NCBI RefSeq assembly: GCF_000430705.1
Contig: NZ_AUMN01000014.1
Coordinates: forward strand, 62,001 to 126,000
Direction of reading: 5' to 3'
DNA length: 64,000 bases
DNA from: Arthrobacter castelli DSM 16402
GTDB lineage: Bacteria > Actinomycetota > Actinomycetes > Actinomycetales > Micrococcaceae
The position numbers were made by a program, and so were the translations under genes. The notes under the pieces were generated by a model. It searched no databases, was not told where the DNA came from, and saw nothing but the letters and a program-made list of their open reading frames with translations. This document shows, one piece after another, positions 1 to 11,193 of the stretch (position 1 is the first letter of the stretch; each line of letters opens with the position of its first letter).

Positions 1-2330
<2,330 letters not shown>

Positions 2331-2348
2331 TCATACCTCCGACGATTT

Positions 2349-2385
2349 TTAGCGACTGCCTTTAGCGACTGCTGTTAGCGACTGC
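2349..2385. repeat. Three-copy 13-bp tandem repeat
   Basis: TTAGCGACTGC occurs at 2349, 2362 and 2375, just upstream of ligA. It may be slippage debris. No role is visible. Confidence 0.7.
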
Positions 2386-2740
2386 TGCCGCACTGAACGG
2401 ATTACTGGATCTGCTTCGCATTGGGATGGTCGTATACGCGCCCTCCTCCTTGCTATCCACAGGTTCAGCGGCGGCCATGGACAATTTCGCTGGAACTGGA
2501 ATCGTTGTTACTGGCGGGCTGTCTGCGCTGTTTGTTGCCCCTGATTGGCCTGTTGAGTCGTCTGTGCGCCGTATACGGCGGGGCGCCCCGCCGTTCACAA
2601 GTTCATTAGGCTGGCGGCCTGACCGGCCCTGCCGAGGGTGAGCAGCCAGTGCATGCGGTGGGGTGCCAGCCCGGTGGGGCCGCCAGCGCAGTTCCTGCCG
2701 TGGGGTGCGCGCCATACTAACAAAACCCGGTATCGCCACT

Positions 2741-2760
2741 TCGTTATCATTCAGTTATCT
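2741..2760 (+). promoter_or_regulatory. Direct-repeat element GTTATC-N5-GTTATC upstream of the DUF222 gene
   Basis: TTCGTTATC-AT-TCA-GTTATC places two identical hexamers 11 bp (one helical turn) apart, about 55 bp before the gene start. The matching element at 41243-41261 on the minus strand precedes the other DUF222-HNH gene, which argues that the element belongs to the repeat family. Confidence 0.4.
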
Positions 2761-2813
2761 CTAACCACATATCTGTTCCTATTTTGTCGGTGATCGGTTC
2801 TAGTGTTGGTGGT

Positions 2814-4706
2814 ATGGAACACAGGCCAGTTGCAGCAGTGGTTTCGACGCCGAAGGCCCCGGCGTCGGGCGGCGGCGTGCCTGTGGGCGCTGTCGCTGCC
2901 GGCGGCGTGCCGGCCGGCTCTGAGTCTGATTTGGTCGTTGAGGTCACGGCCGCGTTGCGGGACTTCTCTCGCCGGGCGGTGTCGGGCCAATCCGGTGTGG
3001 TCACGGCGGAGGCGGCGGCGCGGTTCGCCGCGACGGTTGAGGAGCTCTCGCGGACGGTGGAGCATTTGCAGGTGGTGGCCGCGGGCCGGTTGGAGCAGGT
3101 CCGCGATGAGGCCGAAACATCGGGTACGGCTGATTGTTGGGTGACGCCGGAAGGCAAGCGGCAGGGCGAGTACCGCAATACTGCCGATTATTTGCGTGAC
3201 GTGGTGCGGGTGAACCGGCCCGAAGCAGCCAAACGGCTCAAATTGGCGGCCGGGCTGCTGCCCTCGGCCGGGTTGGCAGGTCAGCCCGTGCCGCCGGCTC
3301 ATGAGCAGTTGGCGGTGGCGATGGCCGACGGGCACGTCCCCGCCGCCGCGGCAACGGCGGCGACCACCGCGTTGGGTAAGGCCAAGGCTACCGGGGCTGG
3401 CCCGGAGACGGTTGAGGCGATGGAACAATCACTGACCCAGGTCGCCGCCGAGCGGGATCCGCAGTTCGTGACGGTGGCCGCGGCGAGGTGGTTGAACCAT
3501 ATCGACCAGGACGGGCCCGAACCCTCCGAGGCCGAACTACGCCACCGGCAAGGAGTATTCCTACGCGGTAAACGCTCCGGGTTGCACCGGATGGAGATCC
3601 TGGCCACCGACGACCAATACGAACACCTGATCACCACCATGAACGCTGCCGCCAACCCCCGCGCCCGCGGCTGCCACCCCGACACCGGTAACGCGACCAC
3701 CAGCGGTGGCAACGGCACAGGTGCAAGCGAAGCCATCGCCACTAACGGCACGGGGAGCACCAGCGGCGGCAGCGCTGAAACCGGTACTGGCAACATCACT
3801 GCCAGCGGCACGGGAAGCACCGGCGCAGGCGAGTCCGCTGCCAGCGGTGGCACCGGAAGCAACCAATCAGCCAGCACCGGTGCGTCCGCCACCGGTTCGG
3901 CAAACTCGGCCCACACCAGCACTGGCTCGGATGCCGACGCTGGTGATGGTGGTGCCGCCGGTGGTGCTCCGGTGCCGGCGGCGGCGATCGACAATCGGGC
4001 GGTGGCGCAGAAACGCCTCGACGGGCTCGTCGCCGCCTGCGACGCCGCCCTGGCCACCGGCGGACTACCCGACACCGGCGGACACCGCCCCCAAATCATG
4101 GCCGTCATCGACTACCAGGAACTCCTCACCCAACTCACCGAAGCAAAAGGCGGTACCTGCGGTGACGGGGCCGGGACGGGCACAGTCTTCAGCACCGGAC
4201 GCTACGGTCCGGATGCCGGCGCCGGGGCCACCGGCGGGACCGGGTCGTACGTGTTTTCCGGGCCGGTCCACGCGGCCAATATCCGCCAATTGGCCTGCGA
4301 CGCCGAGATCATCCCGGCCGTGCTGGCCGGCAACGGCCAAATCCTCGACCTCGGCACCGGCCGAAGGATCTTCCCACCGAACCTGCGCCGGGCCCTCGTC
4401 GCCCGAGACGGCGGATGCTCCTTCCCCTACTGCACCATGCCCGCCCCGTGGTCAGAGGCTCACCACATTCGATACGCCTGCGACGACGGGGAAACATCCA
4501 CCGACAACGGGTGTCTGCTATGCAGCTACCACCACCACCTGATCCACAAGGAAAACTGGGTGATCACCGTCCGCCACGGGATCCCCTGGTTCACCCCGCC
4601 GGCCTACGTGGACCCGGACCGCAAACCGATCCGCAACCACTACTTCAACCGCACACCCCACCGAGGCCACCACCAAACCAGCATCGACCTCGCCGACACC
4701 GGATAA
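2814..4706 (+). CDS. DUF222 and HNH endonuclease domain protein (13E12 repeat family)
   Basis: Two-domain protein: an N-terminal helical DUF222 region (about residues 30-300) and a C-terminal HNH nuclease fold (about 530-600) with paired Cys and the HHIRYACDDGETSTDNG and LCSYHHHLIH motifs, the metal-binding His/Asn set. The two are separated by a roughly 100-residue linker made almost only of Gly, Ser, Thr and Ala. Members of this family (REP13E12 in Mycobacterium tuberculosis) are multicopy in actinobacteria and serve as insertion points for mobile DNA; their biochemical role is not settled. The start is ambiguous: ATG at 2814 is used here, with an in-frame TTG at 2784 and no strong ribosome site for either. 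A relative lies at 39111-41189. Confidence 0.85.
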   Translation: MEHRPVAAVVSTPKAPASGGGVPVGAVAAGGVPAGSESDLVVEVTAALRDFSRRAVSGQSGVVTAEAAARFAATVEELSRTVEHLQVVAAGRLEQVRDEAETSGTADCWVTPEGKRQGEYRNTADYLRDVVRVNRPEAAKRLKLAAGLLPSAGLAGQPVPPAHEQLAVAMADGHVPAAAATAATTALGKAKATGAGPETVEAMEQSLTQVAAERDPQFVTVAAARWLNHIDQDGPEPSEAELRHRQGVFLRGKRSGLHRMEILATDDQYEHLITTMNAAANPRARGCHPDTGNATTSGGNGTGASEAIATNGTGSTSGGSAETGTGNITASGTGSTGAGESAASGGTGSNQSASTGASATGSANSAHTSTGSDADAGDGGAAGGAPVPAAAIDNRAVAQKRLDGLVAACDAALATGGLPDTGGHRPQIMAVIDYQELLTQLTEAKGGTCGDGAGTGTVFSTGRYGPDAGAGATGGTGSYVFSGPVHAANIRQLACDAEIIPAVLAGNGQILDLGTGRRIFPPNLRRALVARDGGCSFPYCTMPAPWSEAHHIRYACDDGETSTDNGCLLCSYHHHLIHKENWVITVRHGIPWFTPPAYVDPDRKPIRNHYFNRTPHRGHHQTSIDLADTG

Positions 4707-4754
4707 ACCCGGATCGACGGCCGAGCGCCGCTGATTTCAACGCGGCTCATCAGA

Positions 4755-4812
4755 GGTTCGATTGGCCTCTCAGGTTCAACGGCGTCCCCCCGGTTCAATT
4801 GGCCTCAGGTTC
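4755..4812. repeat. Imperfect direct repeat downstream of the DUF222 gene
   Basis: GGTTCGATTGGCCTCTCAGGTTC (two words, 4755-4777) is echoed by a GGTTCAATTGGCCTCAGGTTC copy at 4792-4812. The pair sits between the DUF222 stop and the convergent FHA gene. Confidence 0.6.
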
Positions 4813-4844
4813 GAAGGTTCCGGCGATGGCCGTGCCTCAAAGTG

Positions 4845-5543
4845 TCAGGGCGCTTCGGCCGCATCATCAAGCAGGGGCAGGTCGTCGGGGGTGACTAAAT
4901 GCGAGGTCACAGCGTGTTCCACGAGGCGTGCCCGCCGGTTGCTGGCAAGTTTGCCCTCGCCGCCCCGCAGACCCGCGACACCGACACGGTCGAGTTTCTC
5001 GCAAACGTTATCCAGTTTCCGATTGAAGCGCGTCCTTCCCCAACCGAGACGCCTTGCCGCATCGGCAGAGGACGGAATAGCGCTGAAGCCGGTGCCTTCG
5101 CGGCGCAGCATCGGTTCAGCGAGTGCAACGATCAGCGCCTTTTGCGATGGGGTGAACACCACCGGTCCGATCGTCGTCTCGCCACCACCGTTGTCGTTGG
5201 TAACACCTTGCCGGAAGGCTGGCGCGTTCAAGTGGGCTGCGAATTCGTACGTGGTCGGACCGGCGGTGAAGATGATGTTCGTACAGCCAAAAACCAGGGG
5301 GATCCTCGCGCCGGGCGCCAGCCAGGCCTGCATGCCCCCGGAGGCGTCGGCGACCGTCGCGGAGATCATGCTGCCGACGTTTGAGAGCCACCAGATGCCG
5401 TCATATCGTGCGATCTGCAGGAACCTGCGGTGGAGGTAAGGGTTGTCGTCGATTTCGAGATCGCCCTCGCGTCCGACGTTGAACAGTTCGTCTTCGGCAG
5501 GCTCGTACCACTCTCCGCAGAACTCGACCGTCAGGTCCCCCAT
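4845..5543 (-). CDS. FHA-domain protein with C-terminal winged-helix-like region
   Basis: A 232-residue cytosolic protein, last gene of the leftward signalling train. Residues about 5-95 look like an FHA phosphothreonine-binding fold (FNVGREGDLEIDDNPYLHRRF, the GR...HRR core; then LSNVGS). Residues about 130-205 form a helix-rich segment with LGWGRTRFNRKLDNVCEKL, typical of a winged helix. The likely job is a phospho-dependent switch that passes kinase output to DNA or a protein partner. It lies 24 bp downstream of the Ser/Thr kinase gene, which makes it a probable substrate or reader. The DNA target is unknown. Confidence 0.8.
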   Translation of the reverse strand: MGDLTVEFCGEWYEPAEDELFNVGREGDLEIDDNPYLHRRFLQIARYDGIWWLSNVGSMISATVADASGGMQAWLAPGARIPLVFGCTNIIFTAGPTTYEFAAHLNAPAFRQGVTNDNGGGETTIGPVVFTPSQKALIVALAEPMLRREGTGFSAIPSSADAARRLGWGRTRFNRKLDNVCEKLDRVGVAGLRGGEGKLASNRRARLVEHAVTSHLVTPDDLPLLDDAAEAP

Positions 5544-5567
5544 ATGTTTCCTTTCCGTCCTGGTAGG

Positions 5568-7268
5568 TCACTGTGAAGCGCAGGCTGTCGCCGGTTCCAC
5601 CGAGTATTTTCCGGTCTCCCGCCTGATAACAACCTCAATGCAGGTCTGAGCTCCCTGCTTCGCCTCTACCGTAACTTTCGGTTTCTTCACTGCCTTGTAC
5701 TCGCCCGATCCCTGGACTGTCGCCTTTCGCCACATAAACACATCGCCCTGCTGCGGATCCGGATTTTTCCACGTAAACGTCACCGAGTCGTCAGCCTGCT
5801 TGGCCGAGAGGTCCACCGGTGCTGGCACGGCCCCGAAACCTTCCACGGCATTGGCCGGTTTGCTGGCCATGGCGGTTGGTTCAGGATCTGCCACTGGGTC
5901 GCCGGTGCTGCTCAACACAACGGATGTGACAACTGCTGCCACGACGACGACGGCTGCACAGATCAGCAGCCACATGTTCCGCTTCGAATGGCTGACGGCT
6001 TCCTCGCCGGTACCGTCGGCCTGCGCCGACACGGGTTTCCGGGCGGCAGTGGCCTCCGATGCCGCGCTGGATTGCGCAACCGGCTTCCCGCTGTCCGGCG
6101 GTCGCTGTCCGCGCAGGATGGTTGACTCGTCACGCTCCGGGTCGAATCCAGTATCAGTCCCCCACCCGGTCAGAACACCTCGGCCTGCCGGTGCCTGCTC
6201 CGCCGGAGGGCGGGGACCCGAGTCCGCCGGAGGGGTCCCTGAGACGCCGGCAGCGTCAGGTGGATTGGGACCTGCGTTCCGGGATCCCGGGCGCGTTGGG
6301 GAGAAGGTGGTCGATTCCGGGTCAATGGAGACTACCTGGCGTACGCGGGTCGCCTCCCCCTCGTCGTCGTCTGCAGAGCCCAAATGATCGCTGTCGTCGA
6401 GGACTTCGAAGGGGGTGACCGACATGTTCAGGTCGGTCTGGATCCGCTGCAGGGTCAAGGCGAACGAGTGCGCCGAGGAGTAGCGCGCATCGGGAGACTT
6501 CGACATCGCCGTTGCCAGCGCCAACTCCAAGGTATCCGGAACGTCCACCCGCCCCAGTCTGGGCAATGGTGCGGAGCCGATGCGGGACATAATTTCCCGT
6601 CGCGAGTTGTTGCCCCCGGGCACAACAAATGGTGAGCGTCCGGCCAACAGGGTGTAGATGGTGGCCCCGAGGGCCCATATGTCTCCCTTGACGCCGTCGG
6701 CATTGCTGCCATGGAACGCTTCGGGCGGCGACCATGGGATTGACATCCCGGCGTCGTCTTCGGGCTCGCCGCCTTCGGTCGTTCCGGAGATTCCGAAGTC
6801 AGTCAGGGCCGGCCGGCTGTAGGCGGTGACCAGGATATTGGCGGGTTTAATATCGCGGTGGGCGATGCCGGCCCGGTGGGCGGTTTCGACGGCGGACGCA
6901 ACCTGAATGCCTACAGCCAGAGCTTCGTCGACCCCCAGTTTGCCGCGCCGATAGCGCACGTCGAGGCTGGGCCTGGGACAGTATTCCATCGCCAGGTAGG
7001 AGTGCCCGTCATCGGTGATCTGTGCTTCGAAGATGGTCACGATGTATGGGTGTGACGAGAGCTGCGCCATGAGGTTTGCTTCGGTCTCGAAACGGCGGCG
7101 CGCTCCTGCGGTCTTCAGATCTGCCAGCAGCACCTTAATGGCGACCTTGCGCCGCGGATGGTCCTGCTCATACAGGTACACATCGGAGAATCCGCCGGAG
7201 CCGAGCAGGCTGAGATTCCTGAACCCCGGTATGTCCGGTGGTGGCGCCGGCGGACGTTTGGAGCTCAC
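5568..7268 (-). CDS. Transmembrane Ser/Thr protein kinase (PknB-like) with extracellular fn3-like domain
   Basis: The 566-residue kinase has its catalytic domain at residues 14-275: glycine loop LGSGGFSDVY, Lys45 in VAIK, Glu63 of helix C, HRDIKPAN at 137-144 and DFG at 157-159. A Pro/Ser-rich cytosolic linker follows, then one membrane helix at about 432-454 and an outside domain of about 85 residues whose VTFTWKNPD and CIEVVIRR strands resemble fibronectin type III rather than the PASTA repeats of PknB. The kinase should therefore sense something at the surface, and the giant fn3 protein of the same cluster is an obvious candidate partner. The ATG overlaps the upstream FHA gene stop by 4 bp. 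Confidence 0.93.
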   Translation of the reverse strand: MSSKRPPAPPPDIPGFRNLSLLGSGGFSDVYLYEQDHPRRKVAIKVLLADLKTAGARRRFETEANLMAQLSSHPYIVTIFEAQITDDGHSYLAMEYCPRPSLDVRYRRGKLGVDEALAVGIQVASAVETAHRAGIAHRDIKPANILVTAYSRPALTDFGISGTTEGGEPEDDAGMSIPWSPPEAFHGSNADGVKGDIWALGATIYTLLAGRSPFVVPGGNNSRREIMSRIGSAPLPRLGRVDVPDTLELALATAMSKSPDARYSSAHSFALTLQRIQTDLNMSVTPFEVLDDSDHLGSADDDEGEATRVRQVVSIDPESTTFSPTRPGSRNAGPNPPDAAGVSGTPPADSGPRPPAEQAPAGRGVLTGWGTDTGFDPERDESTILRGQRPPDSGKPVAQSSAASEATAARKPVSAQADGTGEEAVSHSKRNMWLLICAAVVVVAAVVTSVVLSSTGDPVADPEPTAMASKPANAVEGFGAVPAPVDLSAKQADDSVTFTWKNPDPQQGDVFMWRKATVQGSGEYKAVKKPKVTVEAKQGAQTCIEVVIRRETGKYSVEPATACASQ

Positions 7269-8806
7269 TTGAGACCCTCGAAACGCAGCCGGACATCGTC
7301 ACCGAGTTCGGCAATGTCGCCATTGAGGAGCATGGCCTGTTCCCCCTGTGCCAGACGCCTCGGCGGTTGTCCTTCCCGAATCAGGAACGTCCCGTTGGTG
7401 GAGTTCAGATCGCGGAGCATGACGTGCCAGCCTTCGAGCTGCACTTCAACATGTGAGCGGGAAATATCGGATTCCTCGCTACGGACTTGGACCATTCGGG
7501 GCATGACATTACCCTGCACCCGGGACATGGACGGCTGCCGACCCACAATCACCGAGCGGTCCAGTTCAACCACGTCACCATTGGACATACGCATGCTGCC
7601 CAGGCTGGGCCGGCGGGTCTGCCGGGGGTCGGAATCGATAGGGCTGCCGCAAGAGCTGCAGCTGGCGTTAGTGGGAGGATTCGCGTGACCGGACGGGCAT
7701 ATCCGGGCCAGCACAATAGGCGCGGTGGACGGCCCCTGGGCCTCGGCGCCATCGGAGCCACCGGATCCGTCCGCGTTATCTGTCGACGCCGCGGGTGCCG
7801 GAGGAGTATCCAGCTCGCTACGCATCACCGTCTGGCCATCGTGGTCGATTTCATCATCGAAAACCTGTGCCTCGGAAGCGTGCTCCGGTTCGGCGGTTCC
7901 GGAGGCTGTCGGAGGGCTGACCGGCCCCCGCTTCATCCACGGAACGGACTCAATCAGTCCCGGCGCGGTGCCGGCCGGGCTGTCGATACCCGGTTGCTGG
8001 CTCTCCGCTGTCCCGGACGACCGTTGGGCGCTGCCGGCAGGCTCATCCGCAGTCGGAGCACCCGGTTCGCTGGGCTCGGGAGCCTCATCGGCCGGAACAG
8101 GTTCGTTGACGGCGGTTAGTTCGCCTGTCTCCGGCTCCGCGCCGTTATCGTGGCCTTCGTCGTCTTCTTCGAATGCATCCAGATCGGTCGGACTCATTGT
8201 TTGGTCGCTGCCGGCCCGCCACGACGGCTGATCGATGCCGTTATCCGGTACCACCGTCGGCTGCGGCTCGGCCGGCTGCGGCTGGGCCGGCTGGCCAGCT
8301 CCGGCATCCGACACCTCGGCCGGCTCAGCCTTTCCCACACGGCCGGTGCCATCGGCGCGCTGTCCGGAATCGGCGAGCGAAATAGCCAGCCCGGCGGCGC
8401 GCACCACCCCGGCCTCCAGCGGAAGTTGCGGTTCCCCGGGCGTAACCTCGTCAAAGCCAATATCCAGCGAATCCTGATCGGCCAGAACTTGCTCGTTCCA
8501 GGTGGTGACGTGGGATCCGGAGACCTCGGTTTCGCCGTGGACGTTGCGGCTCCGGATGGTGATTTGCCCTCTGACCATCACATGCAGCCGGCCCTGCAGC
8601 GAGGCGATGGCGAACGGAGGCATTCCAGTGACGTCGCCGTCGAACGCCGTGGTCACTGCGCGCCATGCAGTTTCCAGATTGTGAGCTCCGGCCAGTGCGT
8701 CCCAGATGCCGGAAATAGTGGTTTGTCCGGCATCCGGTGGCAGCACGACCAACGTTCCAGAGCGGACGATGACGGACCATTCGCCCGGCGCGTAGGTTAT
8801 CCTCAT
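7265..8806 (-). CDS. FHA-domain protein with zinc-ribbon and acidic linker
   Basis: 513 residues in four parts: a folded N-terminal domain of unknown type (1-140), a long Pro/Glu/Ala-rich disordered linker (about 150-370), a zinc-ribbon-like CPSGHANPPTNASCSSCG segment (about 377-395), and a C-terminal FHA domain (about 410-510) with VGRQPS, SRSHVEVQ and DLNSTNGTF. It lies between the PP2C phosphatase and the kinase, overlapping both by 4 bp, so equal expression with both is expected. FHA proteins in this position are usual kinase substrates and recruit partners to the membrane; that role is inferred here. Confidence 0.88.
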   Translation of the reverse strand: MRITYAPGEWSVIVRSGTLVVLPPDAGQTTISGIWDALAGAHNLETAWRAVTTAFDGDVTGMPPFAIASLQGRLHVMVRGQITIRSRNVHGETEVSGSHVTTWNEQVLADQDSLDIGFDEVTPGEPQLPLEAGVVRAAGLAISLADSGQRADGTGRVGKAEPAEVSDAGAGQPAQPQPAEPQPTVVPDNGIDQPSWRAGSDQTMSPTDLDAFEEDDEGHDNGAEPETGELTAVNEPVPADEAPEPSEPGAPTADEPAGSAQRSSGTAESQQPGIDSPAGTAPGLIESVPWMKRGPVSPPTASGTAEPEHASEAQVFDDEIDHDGQTVMRSELDTPPAPAASTDNADGSGGSDGAEAQGPSTAPIVLARICPSGHANPPTNASCSSCGSPIDSDPRQTRRPSLGSMRMSNGDVVELDRSVIVGRQPSMSRVQGNVMPRMVQVRSEESDISRSHVEVQLEGWHVMLRDLNSTNGTFLIREGQPPRRLAQGEQAMLLNGDIAELGDDVRLRFEGLK

Positions 8807-9714
8807 TGCCCCTCCTCCGCAGCTGGCGCCTCGGACTCCCCTGCCGCGGCAACGACCGGTTTCGGAATGGTCGTTACTTCGACCTCTTCAGTGTCAGTTC
8901 CCGGGTCCGTAGCCAGCTTCTTCTCACGCTCGTTTGAGGCGTCGATGACGATGACGGAAATGTTGTCCCGGCCGCCGGTGCGCAACGCTGCCTGGATTAA
9001 GGCGTCGGTGGCATCCTGCGGGCTGTCGAACGCCGTGAGAATTTCAACGATCTGTCCCTCGTCGACTTCCCCGCTGAGGCCATCTGAACACAGCAGCATG
9101 CGATCACCTTCATCGATCGGCAGCATCCAGAAATCCGCTTCAGCCGCCGGGCCCGTCCCCAGAGCCTGTGTCACTACGTTGCGCAGTGGATGGATAAAGG
9201 CCTCGGCGGGGGTGATCTGGCCCGAATCCACCATTTCCTGTACTTGGGAGTGGTCCACACTGATTTGTTCCAGCGCACCTTCGCTCAAGCGGTAGGTGCG
9301 GGAATCCCCGACGTTGAACACCAGCCAATACGGGTTGCCCATTTCCTCGACCATCACGACTCCGCTGACCGTGGTGCCTGCCCGTGAATCCGTGATCCTG
9401 CGGATAGCCGAGTCGGCCTCGGACAACACCTCCTGCAAATCCGCAGCGGAGACCCTGGCCGGTTTCGATGACAGCAGCGGGTGGTTGCCCAGCGTGCTGA
9501 CGCAGACACTGCTGGCCACTTCGCCTGCTTCATGGCCGCCCATACCATCGGCAATGGCGAACACCGGATCCGAGGCCACCAGCGAATCCTCATTCAGCTC
9601 ACGGCGCAGTCCGCGGTCGGAGGCATAGCCGTAGTGGAGCCGAATGGCAGGGTTCGCGTGCGGCTGCTCTGGTTGCTGCTCTGGTTGCTGCTCTGGTTGC
9701 TGGGGCTGGTTCAT
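8803..9714 (-). CDS. PP2C-family protein Ser/Thr phosphatase
   Basis: A 303-residue metal-dependent phosphatase with all PP2C landmarks: NEDS (metal Asp) near residue 41, ADGMGGHEAGE, DSRTYRL, CSDGLSGEV and DNISVIV. It should reverse the phosphorylation done by the kinase two genes downstream. There is no membrane segment. The N-terminus is a QQPE repeat written by three identical 12-bp units. It overlaps both neighbours by 4 bp in a tightly coupled operon. Confidence 0.95.
   Translation of the reverse strand: MNQPQQPEQQPEQQPEQPHANPAIRLHYGYASDRGLRRELNEDSLVASDPVFAIADGMGGHEAGEVASSVCVSTLGNHPLLSSKPARVSAADLQEVLSEADSAIRRITDSRAGTTVSGVVMVEEMGNPYWLVFNVGDSRTYRLSEGALEQISVDHSQVQEMVDSGQITPAEAFIHPLRNVVTQALGTGPAAEADFWMLPIDEGDRMLLCSDGLSGEVDEGQIVEILTAFDSPQDATDALIQAALRTGGRDNISVIVIDASNEREKKLATDPGTDTEEVEVTTIPKPVVAAAGESEAPAAEEGQ
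9665..9700. repeat. Three identical 12-bp units within the PP2C gene
   Basis: TGCTCTGGTTGC is repeated three times without change and encodes QQPE repeats at the phosphatase N-terminus. Perfect identity suggests recent slippage and possible length variation between strains. Confidence 0.85.
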
Positions 9715-11090
9715 GCGGTGCCCACCAGGAAGCTGCGGTCACCGAAGTGTACCGTCGACCCTGCATCAGCACGGACGGCTTGGCCGGGGGGCAGCGCTGT
9801 CCTGGTTCCGTCGGGAGTTGAAATGGCACTACCGTTCGTCGAGTTTCTATCGGTCACCCATATGGCTGCTGCTTCGACCCGCAGGTGAAGGTGGGTCTTG
9901 GAGACTGAACGTCCCAGATCCGGAACGTCAATTAATTGGTCAACGGCCTCGGAAGGACGTCCGGCAGGGTTCCGGCCGACGAGTGCCGCTGAACGCAGCT
10001 CGAGCTCGCGGCCGTCGTCGAGCACCACGCGCACCTGCGGCTTGGCGGCGCGGCGGGTAATGCGAGTGGCTTCGACGTCGTCATCAGGGTGGGCAGCGGA
10101 CGCCGGGTCGGGAACAGGCTCCCGGTGGGCGGTAGGCGCTGATTCGGCGGCAGGCACCTGGCCGGCGACGCGCTCCGGGTCGGCGGCAGGCACCTGACCG
10201 GCGACAGGATCCGGGTCGGCGGCAGGCACCTGACCGGCGACAGGATCCGGGTGGGCGACAGGATCCCGGCGGGCAGCAACCGCTTCGCCGGATGTCCTGG
10301 CCCCGCCATCTCGAGCCGCATCAGAGTCGCTGGAGTTGCCGGCTTCCGTCGCGGAGCCAGGGACGGATGAAATGACCGGGCCGTCCATCGGGTCGGTGGT
10401 CCGTGGGGCGTCGGGGCCCGGCCCAGTGGTTTGTTCGTGGGGATCTTTTGGCGCCGTCTGCGGCGCGTTTTCGGTGGCCGAAGGGCGTTCCAGCCCAACG
10501 GAGCCACGTCCACCGTCCATCGCCGATACCGCGCTCTGCACTGATGATGGAAGCGGTGTGGGCGCGAAGGCTTCCGGCCCGGGAACGCCTCCGGTCACCA
10601 TCGGGTTCCTGCCGGCCCGTATGTCGAATACATATGTCTTAGCGGCCATGTCGTGCCAGCCCTGCCTGCGTGCGTTCCGGTCCCACAGGTTCGAGATCAA
10701 CACAATAACGGCCCCCACCAGCACCACCAGCGCGCCGAGCCAGATGATCAGTCCCCGCACGAATATGGCTCCCCATCCGGCCCGGAATCCTTCAAGGCTG
10801 GTGGTGCGGATACCCAGGATGGCGTTGCCAATGCTGTTGCCGCGGGTGGCTTCCCAGCCCCACAGCCACGCCCAATAGGCAAGGCACAGCAGGGCCGTGA
10901 TGGAATTGAAGATCGCCAGCGACGTCAGTTCCGCCAGCATTTCGCCGGTCGTGGTGGCTGTGCCCGTGACTTGCGCGAGGCCCAGCAGCATGCCAATGCC
11001 GGATAGCACCAGCACAGGCACGGCGTCGAGCAGCTTGGCGCCGGCCCGCTTCCCCACAGAGGCGTTGACCAGGTTCAGAGTGGCTGGCAC
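9711..11090 (-). CDS. RDD-family membrane protein with C-terminal FHA domain
   Basis: 459 residues. The N-terminal third is an RDD membrane module with hydrophobic helices at about 20-42, 55-78 and 108-135 and the GIRTTSLEGF and WHDMAAKT motifs. A long Pro/Asp/Ala linker with three 12-residue PDPVAGQVPAAD-type repeats follows, and then an FHA domain (about 355-455, VGRNPAG, SKTHLHL, DRNSTNGS). It probably ties phospho-dependent recruitment to the membrane. Start: GTG at 11090 with GAGGA just upstream. Its stop overlaps the phosphatase start, and a 103-bp gap separates it from the transglutaminase-fold gene. Confidence 0.88.
   Translation of the reverse strand: MPATLNLVNASVGKRAGAKLLDAVPVLVLSGIGMLLGLAQVTGTATTTGEMLAELTSLAIFNSITALLCLAYWAWLWGWEATRGNSIGNAILGIRTTSLEGFRAGWGAIFVRGLIIWLGALVVLVGAVIVLISNLWDRNARRQGWHDMAAKTYVFDIRAGRNPMVTGGVPGPEAFAPTPLPSSVQSAVSAMDGGRGSVGLERPSATENAPQTAPKDPHEQTTGPGPDAPRTTDPMDGPVISSVPGSATEAGNSSDSDAARDGGARTSGEAVAARRDPVAHPDPVAGQVPAADPDPVAGQVPAADPERVAGQVPAAESAPTAHREPVPDPASAAHPDDDVEATRITRRAAKPQVRVVLDDGRELELRSAALVGRNPAGRPSEAVDQLIDVPDLGRSVSKTHLHLRVEAAAIWVTDRNSTNGSAISTPDGTRTALPPGQAVRADAGSTVHFGDRSFLVGTA
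10145..10255. repeat. Three-copy 36-bp tandem repeat in the RDD-FHA gene
   Basis: Near-identical 36-bp units encode PDPVAGQVPAAD, PDPVAGQVPAAD and PERVAGQVPAAE in the linker between membrane and FHA parts. The reading frame is kept, so copy number could set linker length. Confidence 0.8.
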
Positions 11091-11193
11091 CGGATCCTCA
11101 CTTCCTCGTTAATGGCCGGACGACAGGACGCATCCATGGACCAGCCTATAATGCCAGAAATCGCCGTGTCGGACCGCGACAGTGTCATCGTGG

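Noticed and set aside
2362-2739. 125-codon minus-strand frame between ligA and the DUF222 gene
   Set aside because: No ribosome site, no conserved-looking core, and its 3' end consists of the 13-bp tandem repeat.
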